Source of the DNA: Mycobacterium sp. E2479 | GTDB lineage: Bacteria > Actinomycetota > Actinomycetes > Mycobacteriales > Mycobacteriaceae | Length of the DNA: 64,000 bases | Assembly (NCBI RefSeq): GCF_001667925.1 | Contig: NZ_LZJR01000002.1 | Coordinates: 1-64,000 of the forward strand | Reading direction: 5' to 3' | Part shown: in pieces, positions 47,362 to 56,982 of the stretch | Layout: every line of letters starts with the position of its first letter | Position numbering within the stretch: position 1 is the first letter of the stretch | The notes under the pieces: model-generated | What the model was told of the DNA's origin: nothing | What the model saw: the letters and a program-made list of their open reading frames with translations, nothing else | The model's database searches: none | Position numbers and translations under genes: made by a program

Positions 47362-48162
47362 CTAAGCCGCGGTCAGGATGCGTGGCCCGGCGTCGGTGAC
47401 GGCGACGGTGTGCTCCCAGTGCGCCGCCCGCGACCCGTCGGCCGTGGTGACCGTCCACTTGTCGTCGAGCACCACGGTCTTACCGGTTCCGAGCGTCAGC
47501 ATCGGTTCGATGGCCAGCACCGAGCCGGCGGTCAGCAGGGGGCCGCGTCCCGGCGAACCCTCGTTCGGCAGGAACGGATCCATGTGCATCTCGCGGCCGA
47601 TGCCGTGGCCGCCGTAGCCCTCGACGATCCCGAACGCCCGCGAATGGCGGGCCTCGGCGTCGCGCGTGCCCATCTCGATGGCGTGCGATACGTCGGTCAG
47701 CCGGTTACCGGGCACCATGGCCGCGATCCCGGCCTCCAGCGATTCCCTGGTCGCCTGCGACAGCGCTTCGTCGGCGGCATCCAGCTTCCCCACTCCGAAG
47801 GTGATCGCGGCGTCACCGTGCCAGCCGTCGAGCACCGCGCCGCAGTCGATCGATACGAGGTCACCGGGCGCCAAAACCTCGGCGGCCGAGGGAATCCCGT
47901 GCACCACGCGCTCGTTGACCGACGCGCAGATCGACGCGGGGTAACCGTGATAGCCCAAAAACGACGGCACCGCGCCGGCGTCCCGGATCACCGATTCGGC
48001 GATTTCGTCCAGGCTCAGCGTCGACACCCCGGAGACAGCGGCCGCGTGGACCGCCTGCAACGCGGCCGCCACCACCGCGCCCGCCGCGGCCATCGCGTCG
48101 AGTTCGCCGGCACTGCGCTGCGGCACCACCTTGCGACCCCGCAGCCGCGCCCGGGGGTTCAT
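47362..48162 (-). CDS. map: Methionine aminopeptidase
   Basis: The 266-residue product has the length recalled for mycobacterial MapA. It removes N-terminal Met from new proteins. The metal ligands of the pita-bread fold are visible: Asp in [17 protein letters not shown], His in [16 protein letters not shown] and the C-terminal Glu in [10 protein letters not shown]. It lies 2 bases after adk in the conserved secY-adk-map order. A 128-base gap with a repeat and the sigL promoter follows. Confidence 0.96.
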   Translation of the reverse strand: MNPRARLRGRKVVPQRSAGELDAMAAAGAVVAAALQAVHAAAVSGVSTLSLDEIAESVIRDAGAVPSFLGYHGYPASICASVNERVVHGIPSAAEVLAPGDLVSIDCGAVLDGWHGDAAITFGVGKLDAADEALSQATRESLEAGIAAMVPGNRLTDVSHAIEMGTRDAEARHSRAFGIVEGYGGHGIGREMHMDPFLPNEGSPGRGPLLTAGSVLAIEPMLTLGTGKTVVLDDKWTVTTADGSRAAHWEHTVAVTDAGPRILTAA

Positions 48163-48164
48163 CC

Positions 48165-48710
48165 CTACTTGCCCAGCGACCGCAGCGCGCGGGCGAACAC
48201 TTCGTCCATGGAGCCGACGGCGTCGACCGTCTTGAGCTGGTCGCTGTAGTAATCCAACAGCGGAGCCGTTTCGGCACGGTAGATCTTCATCCGGTTGAGA
48301 ATGACCTCGTCGGTGTCGTCGGCGCGCCCGCGGCCCTTCAGCCGCTGCAGCAACTCGTCCTCGGAGACCCGGAATTCCAGCACCGCGTCGATGTCGGTGC
48401 CGCGGCGTCCCAGCATCTCGTGCAGCGCTTTGGCCTGCTCGATCGAGCGTGGATACCCGTCGAGGATGAAACCGTTGGCCGCGTCCGATTCGTTCAGCCG
48501 GTCGTCGACGAGCTGGTTGGTCAGCTCCGAGGGCACCAGGTCACCGGCGTCCAGGTAGCGCTTGGCCTCCAAGCCGAGCTTGGTGCCGTTCTCGATGTTG
48601 CTGCGGAACAGCTCTCCGGTGGAGATCTGCGGGATCCCCAGCTTTTCCGAGAGCTTCTGGGCCTGCGTCCCCTTGCCCGCCCCCGGCGGGCCCAGCAAAA
48701 CGACTCTCAC
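48165..48710 (-). CDS. adk: Adenylate kinase
   Basis: The 181-residue short-form enzyme interconverts ATP+AMP and 2 ADP. The P-loop is [16 protein letters not shown] at the N-terminus. AMP-binding [10 protein letters not shown] and [12 protein letters not shown] follow, and the LID is the short type without a zinc site. GTG 48710 overlaps the secY stop by 4 bases. Confidence 0.97.
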   Translation of the reverse strand: MRVVLLGPPGAGKGTQAQKLSEKLGIPQISTGELFRSNIENGTKLGLEAKRYLDAGDLVPSELTNQLVDDRLNESDAANGFILDGYPRSIEQAKALHEMLGRRGTDIDAVLEFRVSEDELLQRLKGRGRADDTDEVILNRMKIYRAETAPLLDYYSDQLKTVDAVGSMDEVFARALRSLGK

Positions 48711-50032
48711 TTGAGGAACCCTTCATAGTTGCGCTGCATGAGCTGGCTCTCGATCTGCTTGACCGTATCCAATCCCACGCCGATCATGATCAAGACCGCG
48801 GTACCGCCGAACGGCAGATTCTGCACCGCTCCGCTGTTGCCGATCTGCAAGAACAAGTTGGGCAGCACCGAAATTGCGCCGAGGTAGATCGAACCCGGCA
48901 GGGTGATCCGGCTCAGGACGAAACGCAGGTAATCCGCGGTCGGCTTGCCCGGCCGAATGCCGGGAATGAACCCGCCGAACTTCTTCATCTCGTCGGCACG
49001 CTCGTCGGGATTGAACGTGATCGAGACGTAGAAGTAGGTGAAGAAGATGATGAGGCCGAAATAAATGGCGATGTACACCGGATCGCTCGGGTCGGACAGG
49101 TAGGTGCCGACGAACTTGTCCCACCAGGTGTTGCCCACGCCGCCGGCGCCGCTCCGGATCAGCTGGGTGATCAGGTGCGGGATGTAGATCAGCGAGGACG
49201 CGAAGATCACCGGAATGACGCCGGCCTGGTTGACCTTGAGCGGCAGATACGTCGACGTGCCGCCGTACATCCGGCGACCGACCATGCGCTTGGCGTACTG
49301 AACCGGGATCCGGCGCTGGCCCTGCTCGACGAACACCACGCCGACGATGATGACCAGCGCGGCGACCAGGACGGCGGCGAAGATCATCCCGCCACGGCTG
49401 TCCAGGATCGTCTTGCCCTCGGCGGGGATGCGCGCCGCGATGCCCACGAAGATCAGCAGCGACATGCCGTTGCCGATGCCGCGCTCGGTGATCAGCTCAC
49501 CCATCCACATCACCAGCGCCGCACCGCTGGTCATCACCAGCACGATGACGACCAGCGTGAAAATGCTCTGGTCGGCGATGATGTCCAGCGAGCAGCCCTG
49601 CAACAGCCCCCCGTTGGCCGCCAGGGCCACGATGCTGGTGGCCTGCAGGACCGCCAGCGCGATCGCCAGATAACGGGTGTACTGCGTCATCTTGGCCTGG
49701 CCGGATTGGCCTTCCTTACGCAGCTCCTCGAACCGAGGGATGACCACGGTGAGCAGCTGCACGATGATGCTGGCGGTGATGTAGGGCATCACCCCCACCG
49801 CGAACACCGTGAGTTTGAGCAGCGCACCACCGGAGAACAGGTTGATCAGCGAATAGATCTGCCCGGCCGCGCCCCCGCTGGCCTCTTTGATGCATTGCTG
49901 GACGTTCGGATAGTTGACGCCGGGGGACGGTAGCGCGGCGCCGACCCGATACAAGACGACGATGCCAAGCGTGAAGAGGATCTTCCGTCTCAGGTCGACT
50001 GTCCGCAACGATGAGATGAAAGCGGAAAGCAA
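48707..50032 (-). CDS. secY: Preprotein translocase subunit SecY
   Basis: The 441-residue protein has ten membrane spans and forms the Sec channel. TTG 50032 was chosen because AGGAGG (50038-50043) lies 5 bases upstream and the product ([19 protein letters not shown]) has exactly the recalled M. tuberculosis length. The in-frame ATGs 36 bases upstream lack a ribosome site and would add a non-conserved segment. Family signatures include [18 protein letters not shown] and [11 protein letters not shown]. It overlaps adk by 4 bases. The 291 bases upstream to the divergent methyltransferase hold both promoters; I see no other gene there. Confidence 0.96.
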   Translation of the reverse strand: MLSAFISSLRTVDLRRKILFTLGIVVLYRVGAALPSPGVNYPNVQQCIKEASGGAAGQIYSLINLFSGGALLKLTVFAVGVMPYITASIIVQLLTVVIPRFEELRKEGQSGQAKMTQYTRYLAIALAVLQATSIVALAANGGLLQGCSLDIIADQSIFTLVVIVLVMTSGAALVMWMGELITERGIGNGMSLLIFVGIAARIPAEGKTILDSRGGMIFAAVLVAALVIIVGVVFVEQGQRRIPVQYAKRMVGRRMYGGTSTYLPLKVNQAGVIPVIFASSLIYIPHLITQLIRSGAGGVGNTWWDKFVGTYLSDPSDPVYIAIYFGLIIFFTYFYVSITFNPDERADEMKKFGGFIPGIRPGKPTADYLRFVLSRITLPGSIYLGAISVLPNLFLQIGNSGAVQNLPFGGTAVLIMIGVGLDTVKQIESQLMQRNYEGFLK

Positions 50033-50323
50033 CTCTTCCTCCTGCGCAGCCGGGGTTTCCTGCATCACGCGCCCAACACCCGCAGGCCAGGACGTACGGC
50101 CGACTTCTTCTACAGCGCGTCAAACCGTGTACGAGACTAACAGCTGGTCCGCCCATGTCCGGTCAGGGCCTTTGCGTCGGCGCTTTCGATGGCCCGCGCG
50201 GCGCCGGGCAGCGGGTGTCCGCGCCACCGCCGCGACGCGGGCGGACCAACACAGGAAGCCGTCAGCCGCCGGGCGTAAAGTCCGTCGTGACTCGTTGCAT
50301 TTGCTAAGTAAGTTGGGAGCAGC

Positions 50324-51238
50324 ATGACGCGCACTGACCAGGACAGCTGGGACTTGGCCTCGAGCGTGGGTGCCACGGCCACGATGGTCGCCGCGGCCCG
50401 CGCACTGGCCAGCAAGGCCACCAACCCGATCATCAACGACCCGTTCGCCGCGCCCCTGGTGCGCGCCGTCGGCCTGGACTTCTTCCGCCGCCTGGTCGAC
50501 GGTGAGGTCACCGAACCCGAGGGCCGGGAGGGCCGCGTCAAGGATCTGGGCCTAGAGACCGACTCCATGGCCGTGCGCACCCGCTTCTTCGACGACTTCT
50601 TCCTCAATGCCGCCCGCGACGGGGTTCGCCAGGCGGTGATCCTGGCGGCCGGCCTCGACGCCCGCGCCTACCGGCTGAGCTGGCCGCCCGGGAGCGTGGT
50701 CTACGAGGTCGATCAGCCCGCCGTCATCGAGTTCAAGAGCACCACCATGTCCAGCCTGGCCGCCGCGCCCACCGCCGAGCGGCGCACGGTCAGCGTCGAC
50801 CTGCGCGACGACTGGCCGGCCGCGTTGCGCGACAGCGGCTTTGACGTGACGCAACCGACTTCGTGGAGCGCCGAGGGACTGCTGATGTACCTCCCGCCCG
50901 ACGCCCAGGACCGGCTCTTCGACAACATCACCTCCATCAGCGCTCCCGGCAGCATGCTGGCCACCGAATACCACCCCGCGACACCGGGCACGACGATGTC
51001 GCAACGCGCCCAGGCGTTCAACGACCGGTGGGCCAGGGTCGGCTGCGACATCGACCTGTCCGGGCTGTTCTTCGAAGGCGAGCGCAGCGACGTCGTCGAC
51101 CACCTCACAGGCACGGGCTGGGCGGTCACCGCCCGTCCGCGCCGCGACCTGTTCGGCGATTACGGCCTGGAATTCCACGACGACGAGGCGATGGCGCAGT
51201 TACCCAACATCGTCGCCGTCACCGCCGTTCTGCGATAA
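50324..51238 (+). CDS. TIGR00027-type SAM-dependent methyltransferase (Rv0731c-like)
   Basis: The 304-residue product belongs to the mycobacterial LCMT-like family. It has [20 protein letters not shown] at the start, the SAM site [14 protein letters not shown], and GLLMYLP near residue 190. The substrates of this paralogous family are unknown. It starts at ATG 50324 with GGGAGC upstream. It converges with the GNAT gene 3 bases away. Three further paralogues lie in tandem at 59.1-61.9 kb. Confidence 0.9.
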   Translation: MTRTDQDSWDLASSVGATATMVAAARALASKATNPIINDPFAAPLVRAVGLDFFRRLVDGEVTEPEGREGRVKDLGLETDSMAVRTRFFDDFFLNAARDGVRQAVILAAGLDARAYRLSWPPGSVVYEVDQPAVIEFKSTTMSSLAAAPTAERRTVSVDLRDDWPAALRDSGFDVTQPTSWSAEGLLMYLPPDAQDRLFDNITSISAPGSMLATEYHPATPGTTMSQRAQAFNDRWARVGCDIDLSGLFFEGERSDVVDHLTGTGWAVTARPRRDLFGDYGLEFHDDEAMAQLPNIVAVTAVLR

Positions 51239-51241
51239 CGC

Positions 51242-51907
51242 TCAGCGGGGTTCGGCCGCCGGTGCGCGCACGACCATGGGCACCGCGGGAAAACACCACG
51301 CCATCTCCGAGCGCGACTTGCGCAGCGCGGCGGTGCCGTAGCCACGCTTGCGGTGCTCGGGGTGAATCCAGATCCGGACGTCGACCTCGCCGCGGACCAG
51401 CTCGCCGAACACCATGCCGACCTTCTCGCCGGAGTCGACGGCCACGAACCACGCGGCCTCTTCGTCGTCGACCCGGCGCAGCGCGGCTTTGATCTCGTCG
51501 TCCACGTTGCCGGCGGGTCCACCCGAGCCGTCGCCCGCAAAGCCGATGTCCTCGGTGCGCGCAGCGAAGATGTCGCGGTCGGCCACGGCGGAGAAGGGCC
51601 GCAGCTCCAGCGTCTCGCCCAGGCTCGCCGGACGCTCGCCCAGGGTGAAGCTGAGCTGTTTGTTCAGGTCTTCGAGTTCGGCGAGGATTTTGCGACGCGA
51701 GTCGACGGTGAGCTGATCGAACGACATGCTCATCACCGCTTCGGCGGCGACGTGCGAGGTGTCGAGCAAGCGGACGATGGCCTCCACCGCTGCCGCCTTG
51801 TTCTCCGATTCCACGACGACGTCAGCGATTTCGTGCCGTCGTTCAAGGGCTTTCAACAGTGCGTCCGCGATTTCGCGACGGGCGGCTTTGCGGTCTTGGT
51901 CGGTCAT
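51242..51907 (-). CDS. GNAT-family acetyltransferase (Rv0730-like)
   Basis: The 221-residue protein has a C-terminal GNAT domain with the acetyl-CoA loop EHRKRGYGTAALRKSR. The N-terminal ~90 residues are helical and of unknown role. It starts at ATG 51907, 9 bases after the sugar kinase stop on the same strand, so the two may be cotranscribed. The substrate is unknown. Confidence 0.85.
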   Translation of the reverse strand: MTDQDRKAARREIADALLKALERRHEIADVVVESENKAAAVEAIVRLLDTSHVAAEAVMSMSFDQLTVDSRRKILAELEDLNKQLSFTLGERPASLGETLELRPFSAVADRDIFAARTEDIGFAGDGSGGPAGNVDDEIKAALRRVDDEEAAWFVAVDSGEKVGMVFGELVRGEVDVRIWIHPEHRKRGYGTAALRKSRSEMAWCFPAVPMVVRAPAAEPR

Positions 51908-51916
51908 TGCACCAGC

Positions 51917-53287
51917 CTAGAACGCCGGCGGTGTCACCGCGCTACCTCCGCGGTCTCCCAGCTGCTGGAAGCGCTGATAGCGTTCCTCGACCGCACTCGC
52001 CCAGGCGGGGTCGGGCTCGACGATGCGCTCAATGCGCGCCCATCGGGCGGCATCGGCGATGGTCGTCTCCAGGCCGACCGCCATGCGCGCCAGGAAGGCC
52101 GCGCCCAACGCGGCCCCTTCCGCTATTCCGAACACCTCGACAGGCCGCCCGGTGGCGTCGGCGATGGCCTGCAGCCAAGGCCCCACTCGCGTGCCGCCGC
52201 CGGTGGCCACGATGCGCGATGCCGGCGCCCCGCCGAGTTCGATGATCCGGCGGACCACGAAGCCGGACGCCTCGTAGGCGGCGCGCCGCAGCGCCGCCGC
52301 GTCGTGGGTCAGATCCAGGGCCTCGAGCATCCCCCGACGGTCCCGGTCGTAAAACGGGCTGCGCTCACCGCGCAGATAGGGTGCCCACACCGGAATGCGT
52401 CCCGGTTCGACGGCGGTCGGGTCCGCCGCTGCCACAACACGATCCACCCAGTCCAGAAACAGCCCACCTGCGTTGCTGGCCCCGCCGATCTGGCTCTTGC
52501 CGGGCGTGGTGTGCGGAATGGTCCACAGGCCGGGCATCTGCCGGGCCTGTGCGATGGTCGTCCACACGATCAGCGTGGTGCCGCACATCACCAGCACGTC
52601 TCCGTCGTGGTCGGCGCCGGCGACGATCTGTTCGCACAGCGCGTCAATGGCGCCGGTGGCCAATGCGACGTCGGTGCCGCGCACCTGGCCGACGACGGCT
52701 CCCATGCTCGCCACCCGCGGCATCTGCTCGACGACCGCGCCGCGCTCGGCACAGGCTTCGGGATTCCAACCGGTCCCGTCGAACAAGGGGAACGCCGTGG
52801 CGGCGGTGGCAATGTCGATCACCGGCTGGCCCGACAGCGCCTGGTTGGCCACCGCCGGCGCGGGCCAATAGCCGGCGGCGCCGGGCGCCTGCTGAGCCGT
52901 CCAGCGCAAGAACTCCGCGGCCTCGCCGAGCGCGGGCAGCGGCTGCGCTTGTTGTTCCGGGCCGCCGGGCGTGCGGCCCCGGCCGTCCCCGTAGAGAAGT
53001 CCCGGCGTGATGGGCGTTCCGCTGTCGTCGACTGCAGTCATCGACGGCACCATCGCCGCGACGGCCGCCGCGGCGATGCCGGGTTGGTGGACCAGCTCGT
53101 CCAGCGCAGCCGACGGGCCACGCCGCCACGCCGCCTCGGCGTCGTGCTCCAACCGGTCGGGTGCCGGTACGCGCAGCTCATGCGGGATGCGCACGCGCTG
53201 CGTCACGTTGCCGTCCGCGTCGGCGGCTATTGCCTTGACCGCGGTGCTGCCGACGTCGATGCCGATTGTGACGTCTTTGCGTGACAC
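51917..53287 (-). CDS. xylB: FGGY-family carbohydrate kinase (XylB-like)
   Basis: The 456-residue kinase starts at GTG 53287 (VSRKDVTIGIDVGSTAVKA); a GTG 9 bases upstream is an equal alternative. The ASKHA ATP-binding motifs are DVGSTAVKAIAAD near the N-terminus, MCGTTLIVWTT and the adenosine-site TGGGTRVGPWLQ. The sugar substrate is uncertain: FGGY kinases act on xylulose, fuculose, glycerol and others. It is divergent from the dehydrogenase/aldolase/MBL operon with only 30 bases between start codons, so the promoters must overlap. This suggests one pathway. Confidence 0.88.
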   Translation of the reverse strand: MSRKDVTIGIDVGSTAVKAIAADADGNVTQRVRIPHELRVPAPDRLEHDAEAAWRRGPSAALDELVHQPGIAAAAVAAMVPSMTAVDDSGTPITPGLLYGDGRGRTPGGPEQQAQPLPALGEAAEFLRWTAQQAPGAAGYWPAPAVANQALSGQPVIDIATAATAFPLFDGTGWNPEACAERGAVVEQMPRVASMGAVVGQVRGTDVALATGAIDALCEQIVAGADHDGDVLVMCGTTLIVWTTIAQARQMPGLWTIPHTTPGKSQIGGASNAGGLFLDWVDRVVAAADPTAVEPGRIPVWAPYLRGERSPFYDRDRRGMLEALDLTHDAAALRRAAYEASGFVVRRIIELGGAPASRIVATGGGTRVGPWLQAIADATGRPVEVFGIAEGAALGAAFLARMAVGLETTIADAARWARIERIVEPDPAWASAVEERYQRFQQLGDRGGSAVTPPAF

Positions 53288-53317
53288 GGGCGTCACCGTA
53301 CGCCAGCATTGGCACTC

Positions 53318-54298
53318 GTGGCGTCTAAACCGCGCGCGTTGGTGACCGCCCCGATGCGGGGGCCGGGCTTCGCCAAACTGCGCGACCTGGCCGACGTGGT
53401 GTACGAGCCCTGGATCGAGCAGACCCCGCTGCGCATCTACGGTCCCGAGCAGCTGGCCGAGCGGATCACCGGCGAATCCGCCGAAATCGTGGTGGTGGAA
53501 AGCGATTCGGTGCGCGGCCCGGTGTTCGAGAGGGGCGTGCGGGTGATCGCATCCACCCGCGGCGACCCCAACAATGTCGACATCCCGGGCGCGACCGCGG
53601 CCGGGATCCCGGTGCTCAATACCCCGGGCCGCAACGCCGATGCCGTCGCCGAGATGACGGTGGCCCTGCTGCTGGCCGCCACCCGCCACGTGCTGACCGC
53701 GGACGCGGATGTACGCAGCGGCAACATCTTTCGTGACGGCAGCATCCCGTATCAGCGGTTCCGCGCCGCCGAGATCGCCGGACTGACCGCCGGGCTGGTA
53801 GGCCTCGGTGCCGTCGGCCGCGCGACGCAATGGCGGTTGTCCGGACTGGGCCTGCGGGTCATCGCGCACGATCCCTACAACCCCGACGCCCGCCACAGCC
53901 TCGACGAGCTGCTGAGCGAGGCCGACGTGGTCTCGCTGCACGCCCCGGTCACCGACGACACCGCCGGCATGATCGGTGCACGGGAGTTCGCCGCCATGCG
54001 CGACGGCGTGGTCTTCCTCAACACGGCGCGCGCCCAGCTGCACGACACCGATGCCCTGGTCGACGCCCTGGCGGCGGGCAAGGTGGGCGCCGCGGGGCTC
54101 GACCACTTCGCCGGCGAATGGCTGCCGGTCGATCACCCGCTGGTGCGGATGGGAAACGTCGTGCTGACCCCGCATATCGGGGGCGCCACCTTCGACACCG
54201 AGGCGCGGCAGGCGCAGATGGTGGCCGACGACCTGGAGGCGCTGCTGGCCGGCAGGGCGCCCGTTCATATCGTCAACCCGGAGGTGCTGGGCCCATGA
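53318..54298 (+). CDS. serA2: D-isomer 2-hydroxyacid dehydrogenase (SerA2-like)
   Basis: The 326-residue product from GTG 53318 (VASKPRALVTAPMRG) matches the recalled length of Rv0728c. The NAD motif is GLGAVGRATQWRLSGLG. Catalytic Arg (NTARAQLHD), Glu and His (LTPHIGGATF) are in place. It has no ACT domain, so it is not the main serine-pathway SerA. With an FGGY kinase and a class II aldolase beside it, it may oxidise a sugar-acid intermediate. The stop overlaps the aldolase start by 4 bases. Confidence 0.88.
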   Translation: MASKPRALVTAPMRGPGFAKLRDLADVVYEPWIEQTPLRIYGPEQLAERITGESAEIVVVESDSVRGPVFERGVRVIASTRGDPNNVDIPGATAAGIPVLNTPGRNADAVAEMTVALLLAATRHVLTADADVRSGNIFRDGSIPYQRFRAAEIAGLTAGLVGLGAVGRATQWRLSGLGLRVIAHDPYNPDARHSLDELLSEADVVSLHAPVTDDTAGMIGAREFAAMRDGVVFLNTARAQLHDTDALVDALAAGKVGAAGLDHFAGEWLPVDHPLVRMGNVVLTPHIGGATFDTEARQAQMVADDLEALLAGRAPVHIVNPEVLGP

Positions 54299-54948
54299 AG
54301 TACGTCGACAATCCGGAAAGCGCCGTGCTGGAAGCCGCCAAGGACATGCTGCGCCGCGGCCTGGTGGAGGGGACGGCAGGAAACATCTCGGCGCGACGCG
54401 CCGACGGCAGCGTCGTCATCACCCCGTCCTCGGTGGACTACCGCGACATGCAGCTCGACGATCTGGTGCTCATCGACGCGGACGGCTCGGTGCTGCGTGC
54501 GGCCGAGGGTCGATCACCGTCGTCGGAGATGCAGCTCCACCTGGCCTGCTATCGGGCCTTCGACGACATCGGCAGCGTCATTCACAGCCATCCGGTATGG
54601 GCGACCATGTTCGCCATCGCCCACGAGTCGATCCCGGCGTGTATCGACGAGTTCGCGGTGTACTGCGGCGGTGACGTCCGGTGCGCCGACTATGCCGCAT
54701 CGGGCACGCCCGACGTCGGAACCAACGCCGTGCAGGCGCTCGAGGGCCGCGGCGCCGCGCTGATCGCCAACCATGGCCTGGTGGCGGTGGGGCCGCGACC
54801 CGACAAGGCCCTGCATATCACCGCCCTCGTCGAACGGACCGCCCAAATCGTCTGGGGCGCACGGGCACTCGGTGGCCCGGTGCCGATTCCCGCAGATGTC
54901 AACCGCAACTTCGCATCGGTCTACAGCTATCTGCGCGCCAACACATGA
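54295..54948 (+). CDS. fucA: Class II aldolase/adducin-family protein (FucA-like)
   Basis: The 217-residue zinc aldolase has the catalytic Glu in SPSSEMQLHL, zinc ligands in SVIHSHPVWATMF and a third His in ANHGLVAVG. Family members cleave fuculose- or related sugar phosphates to DHAP plus an aldehyde. It starts at ATG 54295 inside the previous stop, and its own stop overlaps the MBL-fold gene. The assignment as fuculose-phosphate aldolase is by family only. Confidence 0.88.
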   Translation: MKYVDNPESAVLEAAKDMLRRGLVEGTAGNISARRADGSVVITPSSVDYRDMQLDDLVLIDADGSVLRAAEGRSPSSEMQLHLACYRAFDDIGSVIHSHPVWATMFAIAHESIPACIDEFAVYCGGDVRCADYAASGTPDVGTNAVQALEGRGAALIANHGLVAVGPRPDKALHITALVERTAQIVWGARALGGPVPIPADVNRNFASVYSYLRANT

Positions 54949-55865
54949 TGCGTCCGGTTCGGTTCGGCCGCGCCGGCGTGACGCGGGTACTGGAACTCCA
55001 ATTCGACTTGGGAACACGCTTTTTCCCGCAGACGCCGACGTCGGGTTGGCGGGACAACGCCGACCTGCTGGTGCCGGACTTCTTCGATCCCTGCACCGAT
55101 CAGTGGCACATCGCGATCCAAAGCTGGGTCATCGAAGTCGACGGGTTGACCGTCGTCGTGGACACCGGTGTCGGCAACGATCGCCAACGCCCGCACATGC
55201 CGCCCCTGGACCACCTGGACACCGGCTTCCTGGCCGCGCTGCGGGCCGCCGGCATCGACCGCACCGACGTGGACGTGGTGGTCAACACCCACGTCCACTC
55301 CGACCATGTCGGATGGAACACCATGCTGGACAACAACGTCTGGGTGCCGACCTTTCCCAACGCCCGATACCTGGTGCCGGCCGCCGACTACCGCCACTTC
55401 GCACCCGATGGGGCCGCGGCGAGGCAAACGCCACGCAGCGACGAAGAAGCGGCTCAGCAGCGCGGCGACCAGCTCGTGTTCGCCGACAGCGTGTTACCCA
55501 TCGACGAAGCCGGACAACTCGTCCAATGGTCCGAGGACTATCGGATCAGCCCGTCACTGCGGCTGCGCCCAGCCCCCGGGCACACCCCCGGCTCCGCGGT
55601 GCTGTGGCTAGATGCCGGTGTGCCGGCGGTTTTCGTCGGCGATCTCACCCACAGCCCGCTGCAGTTGCGCCGGCCGGCCGACGCCTGCGCTTTCGACGTC
55701 GACGCGCCCGGAGCCGCGGTCACCCGCAGGCGAATCTTCGCCGAGGCCGTTCAGGCGAAGGCCGCCATGATCCCGGCGCACTACCCCGGTCGCGGGGGCG
55801 CCACGATCCGCGCGACCGAGGACCGGTTCGACATCGACCAGTGGCTCGACATCGAATCAGTTTGA
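54945..55865 (+). CDS. MBL-fold metallohydrolase
   Basis: The 306-residue product has the metallo-beta-lactamase motif THVHSDHVGWN, plus PGHTPGSAVLW, GDLTH and PAHYPG for the remaining ligands. It resembles lactonase-type MBL proteins. ATG 54945 is used because it overlaps the aldolase stop by 4 bases; a second ATG follows at once. It closes the three-gene operon with the 2-hydroxyacid dehydrogenase and the aldolase, where it might open a sugar lactone (inference). Confidence 0.85.
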   Translation: MMRPVRFGRAGVTRVLELQFDLGTRFFPQTPTSGWRDNADLLVPDFFDPCTDQWHIAIQSWVIEVDGLTVVVDTGVGNDRQRPHMPPLDHLDTGFLAALRAAGIDRTDVDVVVNTHVHSDHVGWNTMLDNNVWVPTFPNARYLVPAADYRHFAPDGAAARQTPRSDEEAAQQRGDQLVFADSVLPIDEAGQLVQWSEDYRISPSLRLRPAPGHTPGSAVLWLDAGVPAVFVGDLTHSPLQLRRPADACAFDVDAPGAAVTRRRIFAEAVQAKAAMIPAHYPGRGGATIRATEDRFDIDQWLDIESV

Positions 55866-55947
55866 GCCACAATAACTCTCGACGCGCCCCACCCAGCGGC
55901 CCGCGATTCCCGCTCGCGGCCGGGCGGTGGGGTCTACGGTGTGAGGC

Positions 55948-56982
55948 ATGGCGTCATACCGCGTAGTCCAGTGGTCAACAGGCAACATCGGCAGTCGAGC
56001 GCTCGGCGTCCTGCTGGACCGTGACGGCTTCGACGTGGTGGGGGTTCACGCCTTCGGTTCGGACAAGGTGGGGCGCGATGCGGGTGTGCTGGCCGACCGC
56101 GCCGCAGTCGGTGTAGGCGCAACCGCCGACGTCGACGCGTTGATCGGGCTGCGCCCGGACTGTGTGAGCTACATGCCCCGCGTCATCGACTACGAGCTGG
56201 TGATCAGGATGCTGCGCTGCGGCATCAACGTCGTCACGACGGGAGATTTCCTGACCGGCACCCACCACCCGGTCGAACTCCCGGCGCTCGAGGAGGCGGC
56301 GCACCAGGGATGCGCGACATTCCTCGGCACAGGATTCGAGCCAGGCTTCATCAACGTCGTCGCCGGATTCCTCACCGGCGCCTGCCGAACGGTCGACAGC
56401 GTCAAGCTCGTCGAAACATTAGACTGCACAACCTATCCCGTACAGGCCGTGTGGAAGGTGCTCGGATTCGGCAAACCACCCCGGGAGCGGGTGACCCAGC
56501 TCGACCCGGAGACGCAACGGTACGGCCTCGGCTACTTCGAGACGCTGGACATGATTGCCGCCATGCTGGGCACCGAGCTCGACTCCAAGGAGGCATTCGT
56601 CGAGCCCGCGGTGCTGACAAGGGATTTGAACCTGGGCTGGGTGGACTATGCCGCCGGCACCGCCGGGGGGCAGCGCCGCACCTATCGCGGCTATCGTGGC
56701 GGCCGACCGGTGGTCGAGCTGGCCATCTGCTGGACGATGAGCGACGACGCGCTGGACCCGAAATGGACCGACCCCAAGGGATTCAGTGTGGTCATCGAAG
56801 GTGAACCACGTGTCGACGCGACCATCCGGTTCGGCTTGCCCGGACAGGACGTGATGACCGTGTTGATGGACAGCACCGCCGTCGCGGCGGTCAACGCCAT
56901 ACCGTTCCTTTGTGAAGCTCCGCCGGGTGTGATCACCCCGATCGACCTGCCGATCACCGGATCCCGAGGGGCACTCGCCTAG
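55948..56982 (+). CDS. DapB-like NAD(P)H-dependent dehydrogenase/reductase
   Basis: The 344-residue protein has an N-terminal Rossmann motif (WSTGNIGSRALGVLLDR) and FLGTGFEPGFINVVAGFL near residue 130. This pattern is seen in dihydrodipicolinate-reductase-like proteins of mycobacteria, some related to 2,4-diaminopentanoate dehydrogenase. It is not the lysine-pathway DapB, which is shorter. The substrate is unknown. It converges with the zinc dehydrogenase gene, overlapping it by 4 bases. Confidence 0.75.
   Translation: MASYRVVQWSTGNIGSRALGVLLDRDGFDVVGVHAFGSDKVGRDAGVLADRAAVGVGATADVDALIGLRPDCVSYMPRVIDYELVIRMLRCGINVVTTGDFLTGTHHPVELPALEEAAHQGCATFLGTGFEPGFINVVAGFLTGACRTVDSVKLVETLDCTTYPVQAVWKVLGFGKPPRERVTQLDPETQRYGLGYFETLDMIAAMLGTELDSKEAFVEPAVLTRDLNLGWVDYAAGTAGGQRRTYRGYRGGRPVVELAICWTMSDDALDPKWTDPKGFSVVIEGEPRVDATIRFGLPGQDVMTVLMDSTAVAAVNAIPFLCEAPPGVITPIDLPITGSRGALA

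Noticed and set aside
52644..53129. Minus-strand frame inside xylB with repeated RRG sequence
   Set aside because: Out-of-frame shadow of the kinase. The FGGY motifs are in the annotated frame.
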